DNA from: Streptomyces sp. Act143
GTDB taxonomy: Bacteria > Actinomycetota > Actinomycetes > Streptomycetales > Streptomycetaceae
Direction of reading: 5' to 3'
Assembly: GCF_003143935.1 (NCBI RefSeq)
Contig: NZ_QFRX01000001.1
Coordinates: 2,415,408-2,479,407 of the forward strand
Length of the DNA: 64,000 nt
In this document: positions 1 to 7,982 of the stretch, in pieces
Layout of the letters: each line of letters opens with the position of its first letter
Numbering within the stretch: position 1 is the stretch's first letter
The notes under the pieces: generated by a model
What the model was told of the DNA's origin: nothing
The model's input: only the letters and a program-made list of their open reading frames with translations
The model's database searches: none
Position numbers and translations under genes: made by a program

Positions 1-459
1 GTCGGCGTGGCGGCCCAGCTCCCCGCGAGGGACGCCGACCGCCAGGACGTCACAGCCGTCGACGACCTCCAGCCGGTAGGGCCGGTTCATGTCGAACACC
101 ACGAAGTCGCCGCTCTCCGCCCGGCTCTGGCGGCCGCCCTGGTCCGCGACCGCGGGCCGCGCGCGGTGCAGCGTCAGTTTCAGCAGCTCCGGGTCGGTGG
201 AGGTGATCGCCCGCGTCGTGCGGGTGACCAGGTGACCGGAGCCGCGGACCCGGGCCACCGCGACCCGGCCCAGCGCCGCCGCGTCGATGGACGCCTGGAA
301 GGGGGCCCGCACGGCGTCCGTCCCCGGCGCCGTCACGACGAGCGGGGCGAGGACCGTGGAGGCCGCGCTCTGCAACTCCCCCACCCCGACACCGTGGGCC
401 CGCATCGTCCGTGCCTCCCCCGCGCCGCCCCCGCGGTCCTGTAACGCGCCCTCGCTCAT
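1..459 (-). CDS. AraC-family transcriptional regulator, N-terminal part
   Basis: The reading frame starts with ATG at 459 and runs off the left end of the window, so only about 153 residues are visible. They match the cupin-like effector domain of the AraC_binding_2 type: an FQASIDAAALGRVAVARVRG stretch, an SDPELLKLTLH strand, then a DFVVFDMNRPY segment that is characteristic of this family. The DNA-binding AraC helix-turn-helix pair would lie to the left of base 1 and cannot be seen. Such proteins are cytosolic regulators; the target cannot be inferred. The downstream neighbour on the same strand is separated by about 95 bases with no obvious shared operon structure. Family call fairly firm, function unknown. 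Confidence 0.75.
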   Translation of the reverse strand, partial: MSEGALQDRGGGAGEARTMRAHGVGVGELQSAASTVLAPLVVTAPGTDAVRAPFQASIDAAALGRVAVARVRGSGHLVTRTTRAITSTDPELLKLTLHRARPAVADQGGRQSRAESGDFVVFDMNRPYRLEVVDGCDVLAVGVPRGELGRHAD

Positions 460-555
460 GAATGCGTCCCCCTCACCGGCCGGGCACCGACGCCATTCCG
501 TCCGTCTGCCCTGACGCAACGAGAATGCACCCCGTCGCGGCACCGGGGCGGCCGT

Positions 556-1764
556 TCAGCCGTACATCGCCGTACGGAAGAAGGCCGCGAGCGCGTCGTC
601 GATGGGGTGGGGCTGCGGCCGGCCCGCGGAGTCGAGCCGGTTCCAGCGCTGAAGGTTCACCGCGACCGCCATCCGCCGCCGCCCGTCGGCACGGATCACG
701 GCCAGCGTGCCGCCGCCCCACACCGTGCCCCCGTGGCCCCAGAAGGTGTCCTGGCCCGGGGCCTCCGTCGGGTGCAGGCCGAGCCCGTAGTCGATGATCT
801 TTCCCTCCTGCGAGACGACGGGGACGGTGCGCTGCATCTCCGCGAGCGACGCCGGGCTGACGATCTCGCCGGCCAGCAGCAGACCGAAGAAGCGGTTGAG
901 GTCGCTCACCGTCGAGATCAGCGCGGCCGCCGGTCCCACCCACGACATGTCGAAGACGCTGTAGTCGCGCGGCGGGTCGATCATGCCGAACCACGCCTCG
1001 TACAAACGCGCGTGCGGGCCGTCGACATGCGGTCCGGTGGGGAACGCGGTGTCACGCAGCCCGGCGCGTTCGATGACGTCGCGGGTGATGCACTGCTCGG
1101 CCGTGGTGCCGCTGACCCGCCCCAGGAGTGCGCCGAGGAGCAGGTAGTTGGTGTTGGAGTACACGCCGGGTGTGCCGCCCGGGGTGCCGACCGCGGGCGC
1201 GCCGACCCCCATCGCGATCAGTTCCTCGGCGTGGAACCGCGTGAGCCGGTGCTCGTCCAGGCTGTCGGGCCGGGTGTCCGCGAGGACGGGGTACGGCTTG
1301 AGGGAGGGGTAGGCGTACGGCAGGTACTCGGCGAGTCCGCTGGTGTGGTCGAGCAGCATCCGGACGGTGATCGCGGCACCGCGTCCGCCGGGCACCAGCT
1401 CGGGGAGGTAGCGGCCGATCGGCGCGTCGAGCTCGATCCGGCCCGCCTCGACCTGTCGCAGCACCGCCGCGGCGGTGAAGGTCTTGGTGACACTGCCGAT
1501 CCGGTGCCGCAGGCCGGCGGTGACCGGGCGGCCGGTGGTGACGTCGGCGACCCCGGCCGCGCCGCGCCAGACCTGGTCGCCGTCGCACACCTCGGCGAAG
1601 ACGCCCGGTACTCCGGCGTGGTGGACGGCTTCCACAGCGGTTTCCAGCGCGGTCACCAGCGTGGGCTCCAGCGCGGCTTCCGGTGCGTCCCGCGGGCCTT
1701 CCGGTGCGTCTTCCAGTGGCGCTTCCAGTGGGTTCCTCACAGCAATGCGTCCTCTCGTCACCAT
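556..1764 (-). CDS. Serine hydrolase, beta-lactamase / D-Ala-D-Ala carboxypeptidase family
   Basis: The 402-residue product has the class C penicillin-recognising fold. The SxxK motif is S91-V-T-K94 (in GSVTKTFT), the Tyr motif is YSN within VYSNTNYLLLG, and an HGG triad (GHGGTVWGGG) lies near the C-terminus. Enzymes of this family hydrolyse amides or esters through the serine; the substrate is not predictable here. No signal peptide is evident, which suggests a cytosolic esterase or amidase. ATG 1764 was chosen because the frame upstream is made of repeat sequence. Residues about 12-35 are low-complexity (Pro/Glu/Ala) and are encoded by short degenerate DNA repeats at about 1640-1745. The gene is divergent from the TetR gene at 1895. 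Confidence 0.82.
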   Translation of the reverse strand: MVTRGRIAVRNPLEAPLEDAPEGPRDAPEAALEPTLVTALETAVEAVHHAGVPGVFAEVCDGDQVWRGAAGVADVTTGRPVTAGLRHRIGSVTKTFTAAAVLRQVEAGRIELDAPIGRYLPELVPGGRGAAITVRMLLDHTSGLAEYLPYAYPSLKPYPVLADTRPDSLDEHRLTRFHAEELIAMGVGAPAVGTPGGTPGVYSNTNYLLLGALLGRVSGTTAEQCITRDVIERAGLRDTAFPTGPHVDGPHARLYEAWFGMIDPPRDYSVFDMSWVGPAAALISTVSDLNRFFGLLLAGEIVSPASLAEMQRTVPVVSQEGKIIDYGLGLHPTEAPGQDTFWGHGGTVWGGGTLAVIRADGRRRMAVAVNLQRWNRLDSAGRPQPHPIDDALAAFFRTAMYG

Positions 1765-1798
1765 GGCGGCCCGAGGGCCCGGCCCCTTGTCCTCATTA

Positions 1799-1851
1799 TG
1801 CACGCACCGCGTGCAACGCCAAGTGCAATAGTGGGTGCAATGGCGAGTGCA
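1799..1851. promoter_or_regulatory. 12-bp spaced GTGCA repeats in divergent promoter, candidate operator
   Basis: GTGCA occurs at 1811, 1823, 1835 and 1847, exactly 12 bases apart, with a further TGCA at 1799. The spacing puts every copy on nearly the same helix face. The array lies between the serine hydrolase (start 1764) and the TetR regulator (start 1895). An autoregulatory TetR operator is the natural inference, but a neutral minisatellite is also possible. Confidence 0.5.
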
Positions 1852-1894
1852 TGGGTTAGGGTGGGAGCCGTCGAAAGTCGGCAGGAGGAGCGAA

Positions 1895-2554
1895 ATGGCA
1901 GGTCGAAGGCGCTGGTCGACCGACGAGATCCTGGACGCGGCGGCGGAGCTGCTGCGCACGAGCGACGCCGAGTCGTTCAGCGTGCGCAAGCTCGCCGCGG
2001 CCCTCGGCACCGACTCCTCCAGCCTCTACCGGCACTTCCGCAGCAAGACGGAGCTGCTGCGGGCGGTCGCCGACCGGATTCTCGTGGCCGCCGTGGACGG
2101 CTACCGCCCCGAGGGCGACTGGAAGCAGCGCATCACCGAGCTGGCGCTGCGCGTGCGGGAGGCCTTCGGCCGGCAGCCGCAGCTCGCCGCGGTCTGGGGA
2201 CGCTACGCGTCGGGGGGCACGGGCTCCCGGATGGTGATGGAGGAAGTCCTCCAGGCCCTGCGGGAGTCGGGGCTGCCCGACGAGGAGGTCCCGGCGCGCT
2301 ATCACCGGATCGCGGTCCTGCTCGCCGCGTTGATCGCCTCCGAGGCCGGGGTCAGCACCATCAGCCCGGAGGAACACGCGCAGGGAATGGAGCTCTTCCG
2401 CGTCGCGGTCCTGGGCGCCGACCCCGAACGCTTCCCCGCCCTGGCGCACTTCGCCCGTGAGGTGCGCCCGCTGGGGGCGGACCGCGGCGCCGTGTTCGAA
2501 GAGCTGCTGGCGGTCCAACTCGCCCACATCGAGGCCTCGATCCACCCGAGCTGA
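1895..2554 (+). CDS. TetR/AcrR-family transcriptional regulator
   Basis: 219 residues. The N-terminal 60 residues form a TetR helix-turn-helix (TDEILDAAAELLR, then VRKLAAALGTDSSSLYRHFRSK). The remainder resembles the tetracycline-repressor-like C-terminal ligand domain. ATG 1895 is preceded by a strong AGGAGG at spacing 6, which outweighs an in-frame ATG at 1835. It is divergent from the serine hydrolase and the two share a 130-base promoter with an unusual 12-bp repeat array, so the inferred role is repression of itself and that hydrolase in response to an unknown ligand. Confidence 0.85.
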   Translation: MAGRRRWSTDEILDAAAELLRTSDAESFSVRKLAAALGTDSSSLYRHFRSKTELLRAVADRILVAAVDGYRPEGDWKQRITELALRVREAFGRQPQLAAVWGRYASGGTGSRMVMEEVLQALRESGLPDEEVPARYHRIAVLLAALIASEAGVSTISPEEHAQGMELFRVAVLGADPERFPALAHFAREVRPLGADRGAVFEELLAVQLAHIEASIHPS

Positions 2555-2680
2555 CCTGACAGGCGTCGGCTCGGGCGCCGATCGGCGACATCCCGGGCGG
2601 ATTTCGGCGACTCGCGGCGCTGCGGCGTCCGTAGCGTGTGCCGAGGGGAGCAAAGCCGGCCGAAGCCCTCACCACAGCTC

Positions 2681-2850
2681 CGGCCGGCTCACCCTCGTAC
2701 GCCGACTCCGGCCGCCTCACGCTCGTCCGTCAGCTCCAGCCGCCTCAGGCTCGTACGCTCCGGCCGCCTCACCCACGTCCGTCAGCTCCACCAGGTTCCT
2801 CCCCCGCACGCCAACTCCGCCCGGCTCACCCTCGTCCGTCGCGGCGGCTC
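2681..2850. repeat. Degenerate ~28-bp tandem repeat
   Basis: The element [G/C]CTCA[C/G]SCTCGTMCGT preceded by CTCCGGCCG recurs with the CTCA core at 2688, 2716, 2744, 2768 and 2825, that is at intervals of 28, 28, 24 and 57 bases. The array fills the space between the TetR gene stop (2554) and the stop of the oppositely oriented MFS gene (2849). No gene was recognised in it. Confidence 0.7.
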
Positions 2851-4195
2851 AGGCGTCGGCGGGTTCGTACCGCTCCATGGAGTCCAGGGTGCGGATGCCC
2901 GGTATCGGCGACGGCAGCAGCCACAGCAGCGACAGCATCCCGCCGACGGCCGCCACGACGAAGGTCGTCCGGAGCCCCGCGCCGCCCGCGAGCGCCCCGC
3001 CCACGACGGCGCCGAGCGGCCGCACCCCGTAGTTGACGGTGCTGTAGGCGCCGGTGACCCGACTGCGCACCTCCACCGGGATCGCCGCGGCCATCAGCGA
3101 GTTGAGGCTGACGTCGAACAGCATGACGCCGAGGCCGATGAGGAACTGGGCGGCGCCCAGCACCCCGGCGCGCGCCCAGAGGGGGCCGTCGGCCACGACC
3201 GCGAGGGCGAAGGGCGCCGGGAACAGCACGGTTCCCACGGCGACGGCGCGGCCGATGCCGATCCGCCGGGACACCCGGGGCGCGACCAGCGCGCCGACGA
3301 GGGAGCCGGTCGCGCCGATACCGAGGGTCAATCCGATGACACCTGGCGGGAGTCCGAGTTCCCGGTCGGCGAACAGCACGACCAGCCCGCTGCCCGTCAG
3401 GAAGGTGAAGAAGTTGATGGTCGTCGTACAGCCGAGGCTCGCCCGCAGCACCGGATGACGCAGGACGAGCGCCAGCCCTTCCCGGGCGCCCTGCCACACC
3501 CCCTGCCCCTGCCGACGCTCCGGCACCGCCTCCGCCACCCGCACCCGGCGCAGCAGCAGCGCCGAGGCCAGGAAGGACACGGCGTCCACGACGACCGCGA
3601 CCGGTGCGGTGAGCGCCTGCACGAGCCCCCCGCCCAGCGCCGGACCGGCGATGAAGGAGGCCGAACGGGCGGCGCTGAACTTGCTGTTGGCGTCGACGTA
3701 GGACGATGCCGGCAGCAGCCACGTGAAGAACGGCGTGAACGCGCAACCGGCCAGCACGCCCGCGGCACCGCACAGCAGGACGACGGCGTAGAGGTGTGCC
3801 GTCGTGAGCGTGCCCCACAGCCAGGCGGCGGGCAGCGAGAGCAGCGCCACCGCCCGGAACACGTCACACCCGATGATCAGTCGCCGCTTCCCCGGGCGGC
3901 CGTCGACCCACGCCCCCAGCAGCATCCCGAGCAGGTTGGGTGCCCAGGCCAGCGCGGTCAGCCAGGCCACCTGCCCGGCGGAGGCGTCCAGCGCGGTGAC
4001 GGCGATCAACGGCACCGCCACCTCGGAGACCCGGTCGCCGGCCTGCGAGATCGCACTGCTGGTCCAGGTGAGGAGGAAGGGCCGGTGCCGCCACAGGGAG
4101 GTCGCGGTCCCGGAGGCGTCTCGCGGCCCGGAGACCACGTGCCGGGAGCTTGCATCGGAGGCCGCTCGCCGGGAGGCCGCTCGCCACGGGGTCAC
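2849..4195 (-). CDS. MFS transporter (EntS-like exporter)
   Basis: 448 residues with about 12 hydrophobic segments. The start of the domain, LWRHRPFLLTWTSSAISQAGD, and the early loop motif GAWVDGRPGKRR are typical of the MFS_3 / enterobactin-exporter-like branch. The product should be an inner-membrane proton-coupled exporter of an unknown small molecule. The GTG start at 4195 overlaps the TGA of the upstream ArsR-type gene as GTGA, so translation is coupled. That places it under the operator of that regulator, a classic repressor-plus-efflux arrangement. The last residues run into a repetitive intergenic stretch. Confidence 0.85.
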   Translation of the reverse strand: MTPWRAASRRAASDASSRHVVSGPRDASGTATSLWRHRPFLLTWTSSAISQAGDRVSEVAVPLIAVTALDASAGQVAWLTALAWAPNLLGMLLGAWVDGRPGKRRLIIGCDVFRAVALLSLPAAWLWGTLTTAHLYAVVLLCGAAGVLAGCAFTPFFTWLLPASSYVDANSKFSAARSASFIAGPALGGGLVQALTAPVAVVVDAVSFLASALLLRRVRVAEAVPERRQGQGVWQGAREGLALVLRHPVLRASLGCTTTINFFTFLTGSGLVVLFADRELGLPPGVIGLTLGIGATGSLVGALVAPRVSRRIGIGRAVAVGTVLFPAPFALAVVADGPLWARAGVLGAAQFLIGLGVMLFDVSLNSLMAAAIPVEVRSRVTGAYSTVNYGVRPLGAVVGGALAGGAGLRTTFVVAAVGGMLSLLWLLPSPIPGIRTLDSMERYEPADA

Positions 4196-4800
4196 TCGGC
4201 CTCGCCCGCCTCCGGCAGGGCGTACCGCAGCAGTCGTACGCCGCGTGTGCCCGGCGGGCGGTCCGCCGCGTCGCGCGTCACATAGGGCGCGAGCACGGCC
4301 TCCACGGCGTCCTCGATCGCGGCGAGTTCCTCGGCGGAGACGACGACCCGGGTGTTGGCCAGCCGGGAGACGCGGCGCCACTCGGGCTCCAGTTCCGGCT
4401 CGGTCTCCGCCGCCCATCGTTCGATCTGCTCGGCGCCGCGGGCGAACATCTCCATGCCCAGCGCCCGTGCGGCCGAGAGCCCGTCCTCGTCGTCCGGCAT
4501 CTCGAACCGGAATCCCCGGGCCACCGCCTCCCACCGCCGTTCGCGCCGGTCGACGCTCCCCTCGGCGTCCCGCACCAGTCCGAAGCCGGCCAGATGACGC
4601 AGATGCCAGCTGGTCACGGACGGAGTCGCGCCGACATGCGGGGACAACTGCGTGGCCGTGGCGGGCCCGTGGCGCTGGAGGCGCTCCAGGACGGCCAGCC
4701 GTACGGGATGCGCGAGCGCCCGCATGGTCTTCGGATCGGTGATCTCGATGTCGCCGAGACGGTTCCCGGACGTGCCCTCGGGACGAACTTCGGAATCCAT
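4192..4800 (-). CDS. ArsR-like winged-helix transcriptional regulator
   Basis: 202 residues. An N-terminal winged helix-turn-helix (ITDPKTMRALAHPVRLAVLERL, then TATQLSPHVGATPSVTSWHLRHL) is followed by a C-terminal helical domain about 120 residues long, so the protein is larger than a minimal ArsR. There is no cysteine metal-binding motif, which argues for an organic ligand rather than a metal. ATG 4800 was preferred to GTG 4821 because the latter has no ribosome binding site and lies inside an operator palindrome. The gene is coupled by a GTGA overlap to the MFS exporter downstream and probably represses both. Confidence 0.82.
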   Translation of the reverse strand: MDSEVRPEGTSGNRLGDIEITDPKTMRALAHPVRLAVLERLQRHGPATATQLSPHVGATPSVTSWHLRHLAGFGLVRDAEGSVDRRERRWEAVARGFRFEMPDDEDGLSAARALGMEMFARGAEQIERWAAETEPELEPEWRRVSRLANTRVVVSAEELAAIEDAVEAVLAPYVTRDAADRPPGTRGVRLLRYALPEAGEAE

Positions 4801-4803
4801 GAC

Positions 4804-4843
4804 GTGAGAGTGTCCTCTCACAAAGTATGAGAGTCAACTCTCA
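4804..4843 (-). promoter_or_regulatory. Double palindromic operator/promoter of ArsR-MFS operon
   Basis: Two perfect palindromes lie side by side: GTGAGAG-tgtc-CTCTCAC (4804-4821) and TGAGAGT-ca-ACTCTCA (4828-4843), with centres about 23 bases apart. On the minus strand a -35-like TTGACT (4837-4832) and a weak -10-like GACACT (4814-4809) with a 17-base spacer lie inside them. They would place the transcription start close to the ATG at 4800, so the message may be leaderless. Autoregulation by the ArsR-type protein is inferred. Confidence 0.75.
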
Positions 4844-4982
4844 CGTCGTCTGTGAACGGTGAACGGCCCCGCGCGTGGCGTGCGCGCCGATCGGCCGAAC
4901 GGGTCTGGGGACGCTCCGAGTTGGAGTTTCCGGCCACCGGCCTGTACGTAAGGGGTGATCAGTACACGCTGGAGGGGGACCG

Positions 4983-6524
4983 GTGACACCGGAGGCTCTT
5001 GGACCGTTCAACCGCCGGGTCCGTCTGGTCGTCGAGGTCCGCGACGACCAGGACGAACGGGACCTGGCGACCCACCTGTTCGAGGCCCAGGGGTGGGGGG
5101 TGCGGCCGGTCCGCGACGGTGACGCGGTCACCGCCGAGGACGGCTACACGGCGCTCGTCGTCGAGATACCCGTGCACGGCTCACGCTGGACGGCGCGCGG
5201 AGCGGCCGCCGAGCGGCTGACCTCCCTCGCCGACCGGCGGAAGATCGACGTGTGGGTGCGGGAGACCAAGCTGGTCCCGCTCAAGTCGCCGGTCCCGCAC
5301 ACCACTTACCACGTGCATCACAAGGTGCCGGAGGGCGCTGGGCCCGTCCTGCGCAGACTCGCCGAGCAGTGGATCGCCGTGGGCGGGTGGGACGTTCGGC
5401 ACACCCTGCACCTGCGCGGGGAGCCCACCGAGGAGCAACGCGAGCGGGCACTGGCCGAGTTGGCGGCGCGCAACATCGGCGGCCGGCCGTTCGACCGCGA
5501 GGTGCATGACGTCCGGGTGGCGCTGGGGCCGCGGAGCGACGGCACTCCGGAGCGTCCGCGCCGTCAGGCGCTCACGGTCGCGGCGGTGCTCGCCGTCGCC
5601 CTGGTCTGCCTGGCGTGCGGCGGCGTCGCGGGCGGCGCCGCGACCGGGTGGCGGTGGGCGGCACTGCTCGCCCCGGCCGGCCTCTCCTGGCCGGTGGGTG
5701 CCTGGCTGACCTCCAACGCGCCGCGGCCGTGGCTGGTCCGGCTGGCGTGTGGGGCCGCGTTCATGGCGGCCCTGACCTGCGTCGGATACCTGTGGGGGCA
5801 CTCCCAGGAAGCAAGCCTCTCCCAGCAGTTCGTCTGGCTCGTCGTGACCCTCGGCATCGGCTTCGTCGCCTTCGGCCTCTGGTACGCGCTCAGCGCGTCG
5901 TGGTTCAGCCGCAACGTGCAGTGGTTCCTGCCGGTGCTGGCGGCGCCGCTGCCCTTCGTCATCCCCTGGGTGGGGACGTTTCTGCATGCCGTCTACCTGG
6001 AGGACATGTTCGGGATCCCGGCCGACGCCGTGCACGTGCCGTTCTTCTGGCAGTACGCGGTGGCGCTCAAGCCGCTGGCGGTGGCCGTGATCTGCGTGCT
6101 GACCGCCATCGCGACAGGGGGCTGGGCGCGGCACTTCAACGTGGCGGCGTCCGTCGCCGGCTTCTTCCGCCTGATGCTGGTGCTGGCCGGCATCGTCGCC
6201 GTGCTCACCACCGTGACCCTCTCCCTCGGCACGGTCGAGAGGGCGGCCGACCGGGCCATGGACGCGGCGGCCGAGGGCCGGCGTCCCGCCGCCTACTACG
6301 GCCTGCGGCCCGAACTGGTCTGCGTGCACCCCCTCGCCAAGAGCATCCCGGTCATCAACGGCCCCGTCCCCACGACCCGCCCCGTCATCTCCTTCCAGGC
6401 GAGCGGCGACACCCTCTGGCTCTGGGACCCGTCCCCGTCCCGGGGCGCCGACACCCCGCGCCATGCGCTGCGGCTGAGAGCGGAGGACGTGACCCTGACC
6501 GCCGCGCACGGCACGCACTGCTGA
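4983..6524 (+). CDS. Membrane protein of unknown function
   Basis: 513 residues. Residues 1-180 are soluble and contain two similar alpha/beta halves (RRVRLVVEVRDDQDERDLATH, and later a TTYHVHHKVPEG region), possibly an internal duplication. Residues about 190-430 contain around six hydrophobic segments (starting LTVAAVLAVALVCLACGGVAG). A C-terminal 80-residue soluble tail follows (RPAAYYGLRPELVCVHPLAK). The GTG start has a good GGAGGGGG box. No catalytic motif is recognised. It resembles uncharacterised Streptomyces membrane proteins with a cytosolic N-terminal domain; role unknown. Confidence 0.75.
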   Translation: MTPEALGPFNRRVRLVVEVRDDQDERDLATHLFEAQGWGVRPVRDGDAVTAEDGYTALVVEIPVHGSRWTARGAAAERLTSLADRRKIDVWVRETKLVPLKSPVPHTTYHVHHKVPEGAGPVLRRLAEQWIAVGGWDVRHTLHLRGEPTEEQRERALAELAARNIGGRPFDREVHDVRVALGPRSDGTPERPRRQALTVAAVLAVALVCLACGGVAGGAATGWRWAALLAPAGLSWPVGAWLTSNAPRPWLVRLACGAAFMAALTCVGYLWGHSQEASLSQQFVWLVVTLGIGFVAFGLWYALSASWFSRNVQWFLPVLAAPLPFVIPWVGTFLHAVYLEDMFGIPADAVHVPFFWQYAVALKPLAVAVICVLTAIATGGWARHFNVAASVAGFFRLMLVLAGIVAVLTTVTLSLGTVERAADRAMDAAAEGRRPAAYYGLRPELVCVHPLAKSIPVINGPVPTTRPVISFQASGDTLWLWDPSPSRGADTPRHALRLRAEDVTLTAAHGTHC

Positions 6525-6541
6525 GGAACCGAGGCTCACCC

Positions 6542-6575
6542 TGCATGCACTAGCATGCAACCTAGACCCCCTAGG
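6542..6575 (+). promoter_or_regulatory. Paired palindromes upstream of TetR gene
   Basis: A perfect TGCATGC-acta-GCATGCA palindrome (6542-6559) is followed directly by CCTAG-acccc-CTAGG (6561-6575). Both lie 50-80 bases upstream of the TetR start at 6623 and are likely operator sites for its own product. Confidence 0.6.
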
Positions 6576-6622
6576 ATCACCCTCTTGGGATCTCCCCAGG
6601 ACAGAGAGCCGGAGACGTCCCC

Positions 6623-7207
6623 ATGGCCCGCGCAGGAATCACCGCCGACCGCCTCACCGAGGCCGCCGCCGACCTCGCCGACGAGGTCGGGTTCGAGAAG
6701 GTCACCCTGTCCGCGCTCGCCCGGCACTTCGGGGTCAAGGACGCGAGTCTGTACTCGCACGTCAAGAACCTCCAGGAGCTGCGCACCCGGGTCGCGCTGC
6801 TCGCCGGGGCGGAGATGATCGACCGGATCGCCGTCGCGGTGGCGGGCCGGGCCGGCAAGGACGCGCTCGCCGCGTTCGCGGGGGCGTACCGGGAGTACGC
6901 CCTGGAGCGGCCGGGCCGTTACGCGGCCACCCAGATCCGCATCGACCAGGCCCTCATCGCCGACTCCCCCGGCTTCCGCCGCACCGCCGAGATCACCTAC
7001 GGCATGCTCCGCGCCTACGGCCTGGAGGAGCCCGACCTCACCGACGCCGTCCGCCTGCTGCGCAGCACCTTCCACGGCTACTGCGCCCTGGAGTCCACCG
7101 GCGGCTTCGGCGCCGCCCGCGACGTACGTACGTCCTGGGACCGCGCGATCGACGCGCTGCACGTCCTGCTGGAGCACTGGCCCCGCGAGGAGTCCGCCGA
7201 TGACTGA
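6623..7207 (+). CDS. TetR/AcrR-family regulator with WHG-type C-terminal domain
   Basis: 194 residues. The helix-turn-helix occupies residues 8-53 (LTEAAADLADEVGFEKVTLS, then LARHFGVKDASLYSHVKN). The C-terminal half ends with the FHGYCALESTGGFG segment typical of the WHG subgroup of TetR proteins. The stop codon overlaps the start of the alpha/beta hydrolase by 8 bases (ATG 7200), so the two are co-translated. The hydrolase is therefore the likely regulated enzyme, with a substrate or product as effector. Two adjacent palindromes upstream suggest autoregulation. Confidence 0.87.
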   Translation: MARAGITADRLTEAAADLADEVGFEKVTLSALARHFGVKDASLYSHVKNLQELRTRVALLAGAEMIDRIAVAVAGRAGKDALAAFAGAYREYALERPGRYAATQIRIDQALIADSPGFRRTAEITYGMLRAYGLEEPDLTDAVRLLRSTFHGYCALESTGGFGAARDVRTSWDRAIDALHVLLEHWPREESADD

Positions 7208-7982
7208 GCCGTACCACGACGTCCGGGGCGCCGGCCCCGTCCTGCTGATCATGCCCGGCGGCGCGGGCCACCCCATGGGGCTGGAACCGCTCGTCGAAGC
7301 CCTCGCCGCCCGCTGCACCGTCGTCACGTACGACCCCCTCGGCCTCGCGCACGGCCGACTCGGCCTCCCCGTCGCCGACCAGCGGGCCGAGGAGTGGAGC
7401 GACGGCGCGCGGCGGGTTCTCGACGAGGTGCTCGCCGAGGGGGAGACCGCTCATGTCCTCGGCACCAGTTCGGGCGGCATCGCCGCCCTCGACCTGCTCG
7501 CTCGCCACCCGGAGCGGCTGCGGCACGTGATCGCCCACGAGCCGCCGTGTGTGAGCGTGCTGCCGGACGGGGCGGAGCTCCAGGCCAAGTTCCGTGAGGT
7601 GTACGGCACTTACCGCGCCGCCGGGCTCCAGGCCGCGGGCGCGCACCTGGGTGCCGTCCTGGCGGAGCGGACGCCGGAGGCGTCCCCGCAGGGCCGGCCG
7701 CTGTCCCGGGAGGAGGAGCTGACCCACCCCATGGCGCTCTTCCTCGGCCATGTGCTGAGGCAGTTCACCTCCCACCCCCTCGACCTCACCGCCCTCCCCG
7801 CCGCCCGGCTCACCCTCGCCGCCGGAAGCGAGTCACGCGGTCAACTCCTCTACCGCACGGCGGAGTTCGTCGCCGACCGGACGGGGAGCGACTTCGTGGA
7901 GTTCCCGGGCGGGCATGTGGGTGCGGTGCAGCATCCCGCCGCCTTCGCGGCGGCGCTCATGAAGGCGTTCCGGCTCGGCTGA
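7200..7982 (+). CDS. Alpha/beta hydrolase
   Basis: 260 residues with the alpha/beta hydrolase order: an early oxyanion strand (GPVLLIMPGGAGHPMG), a nucleophile elbow G88-T-S90-S-G92 (GTSSGGIAALDLL), and a late histidine in FPGGHVGAVQHP near residue 241. The fold suggests an esterase, lactonase or C-C hydrolase acting on a small organic substrate in the cytosol; the substrate is unknown. It overlaps the preceding TetR gene by 8 bases. Its 3' end overlaps the convergent PEP-mutase-like gene by 26 bases. Confidence 0.85.
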   Translation: MTEPYHDVRGAGPVLLIMPGGAGHPMGLEPLVEALAARCTVVTYDPLGLAHGRLGLPVADQRAEEWSDGARRVLDEVLAEGETAHVLGTSSGGIAALDLLARHPERLRHVIAHEPPCVSVLPDGAELQAKFREVYGTYRAAGLQAAGAHLGAVLAERTPEASPQGRPLSREEELTHPMALFLGHVLRQFTSHPLDLTALPAARLTLAAGSESRGQLLYRTAEFVADRTGSDFVEFPGGHVGAVQHPAAFAAALMKAFRLG

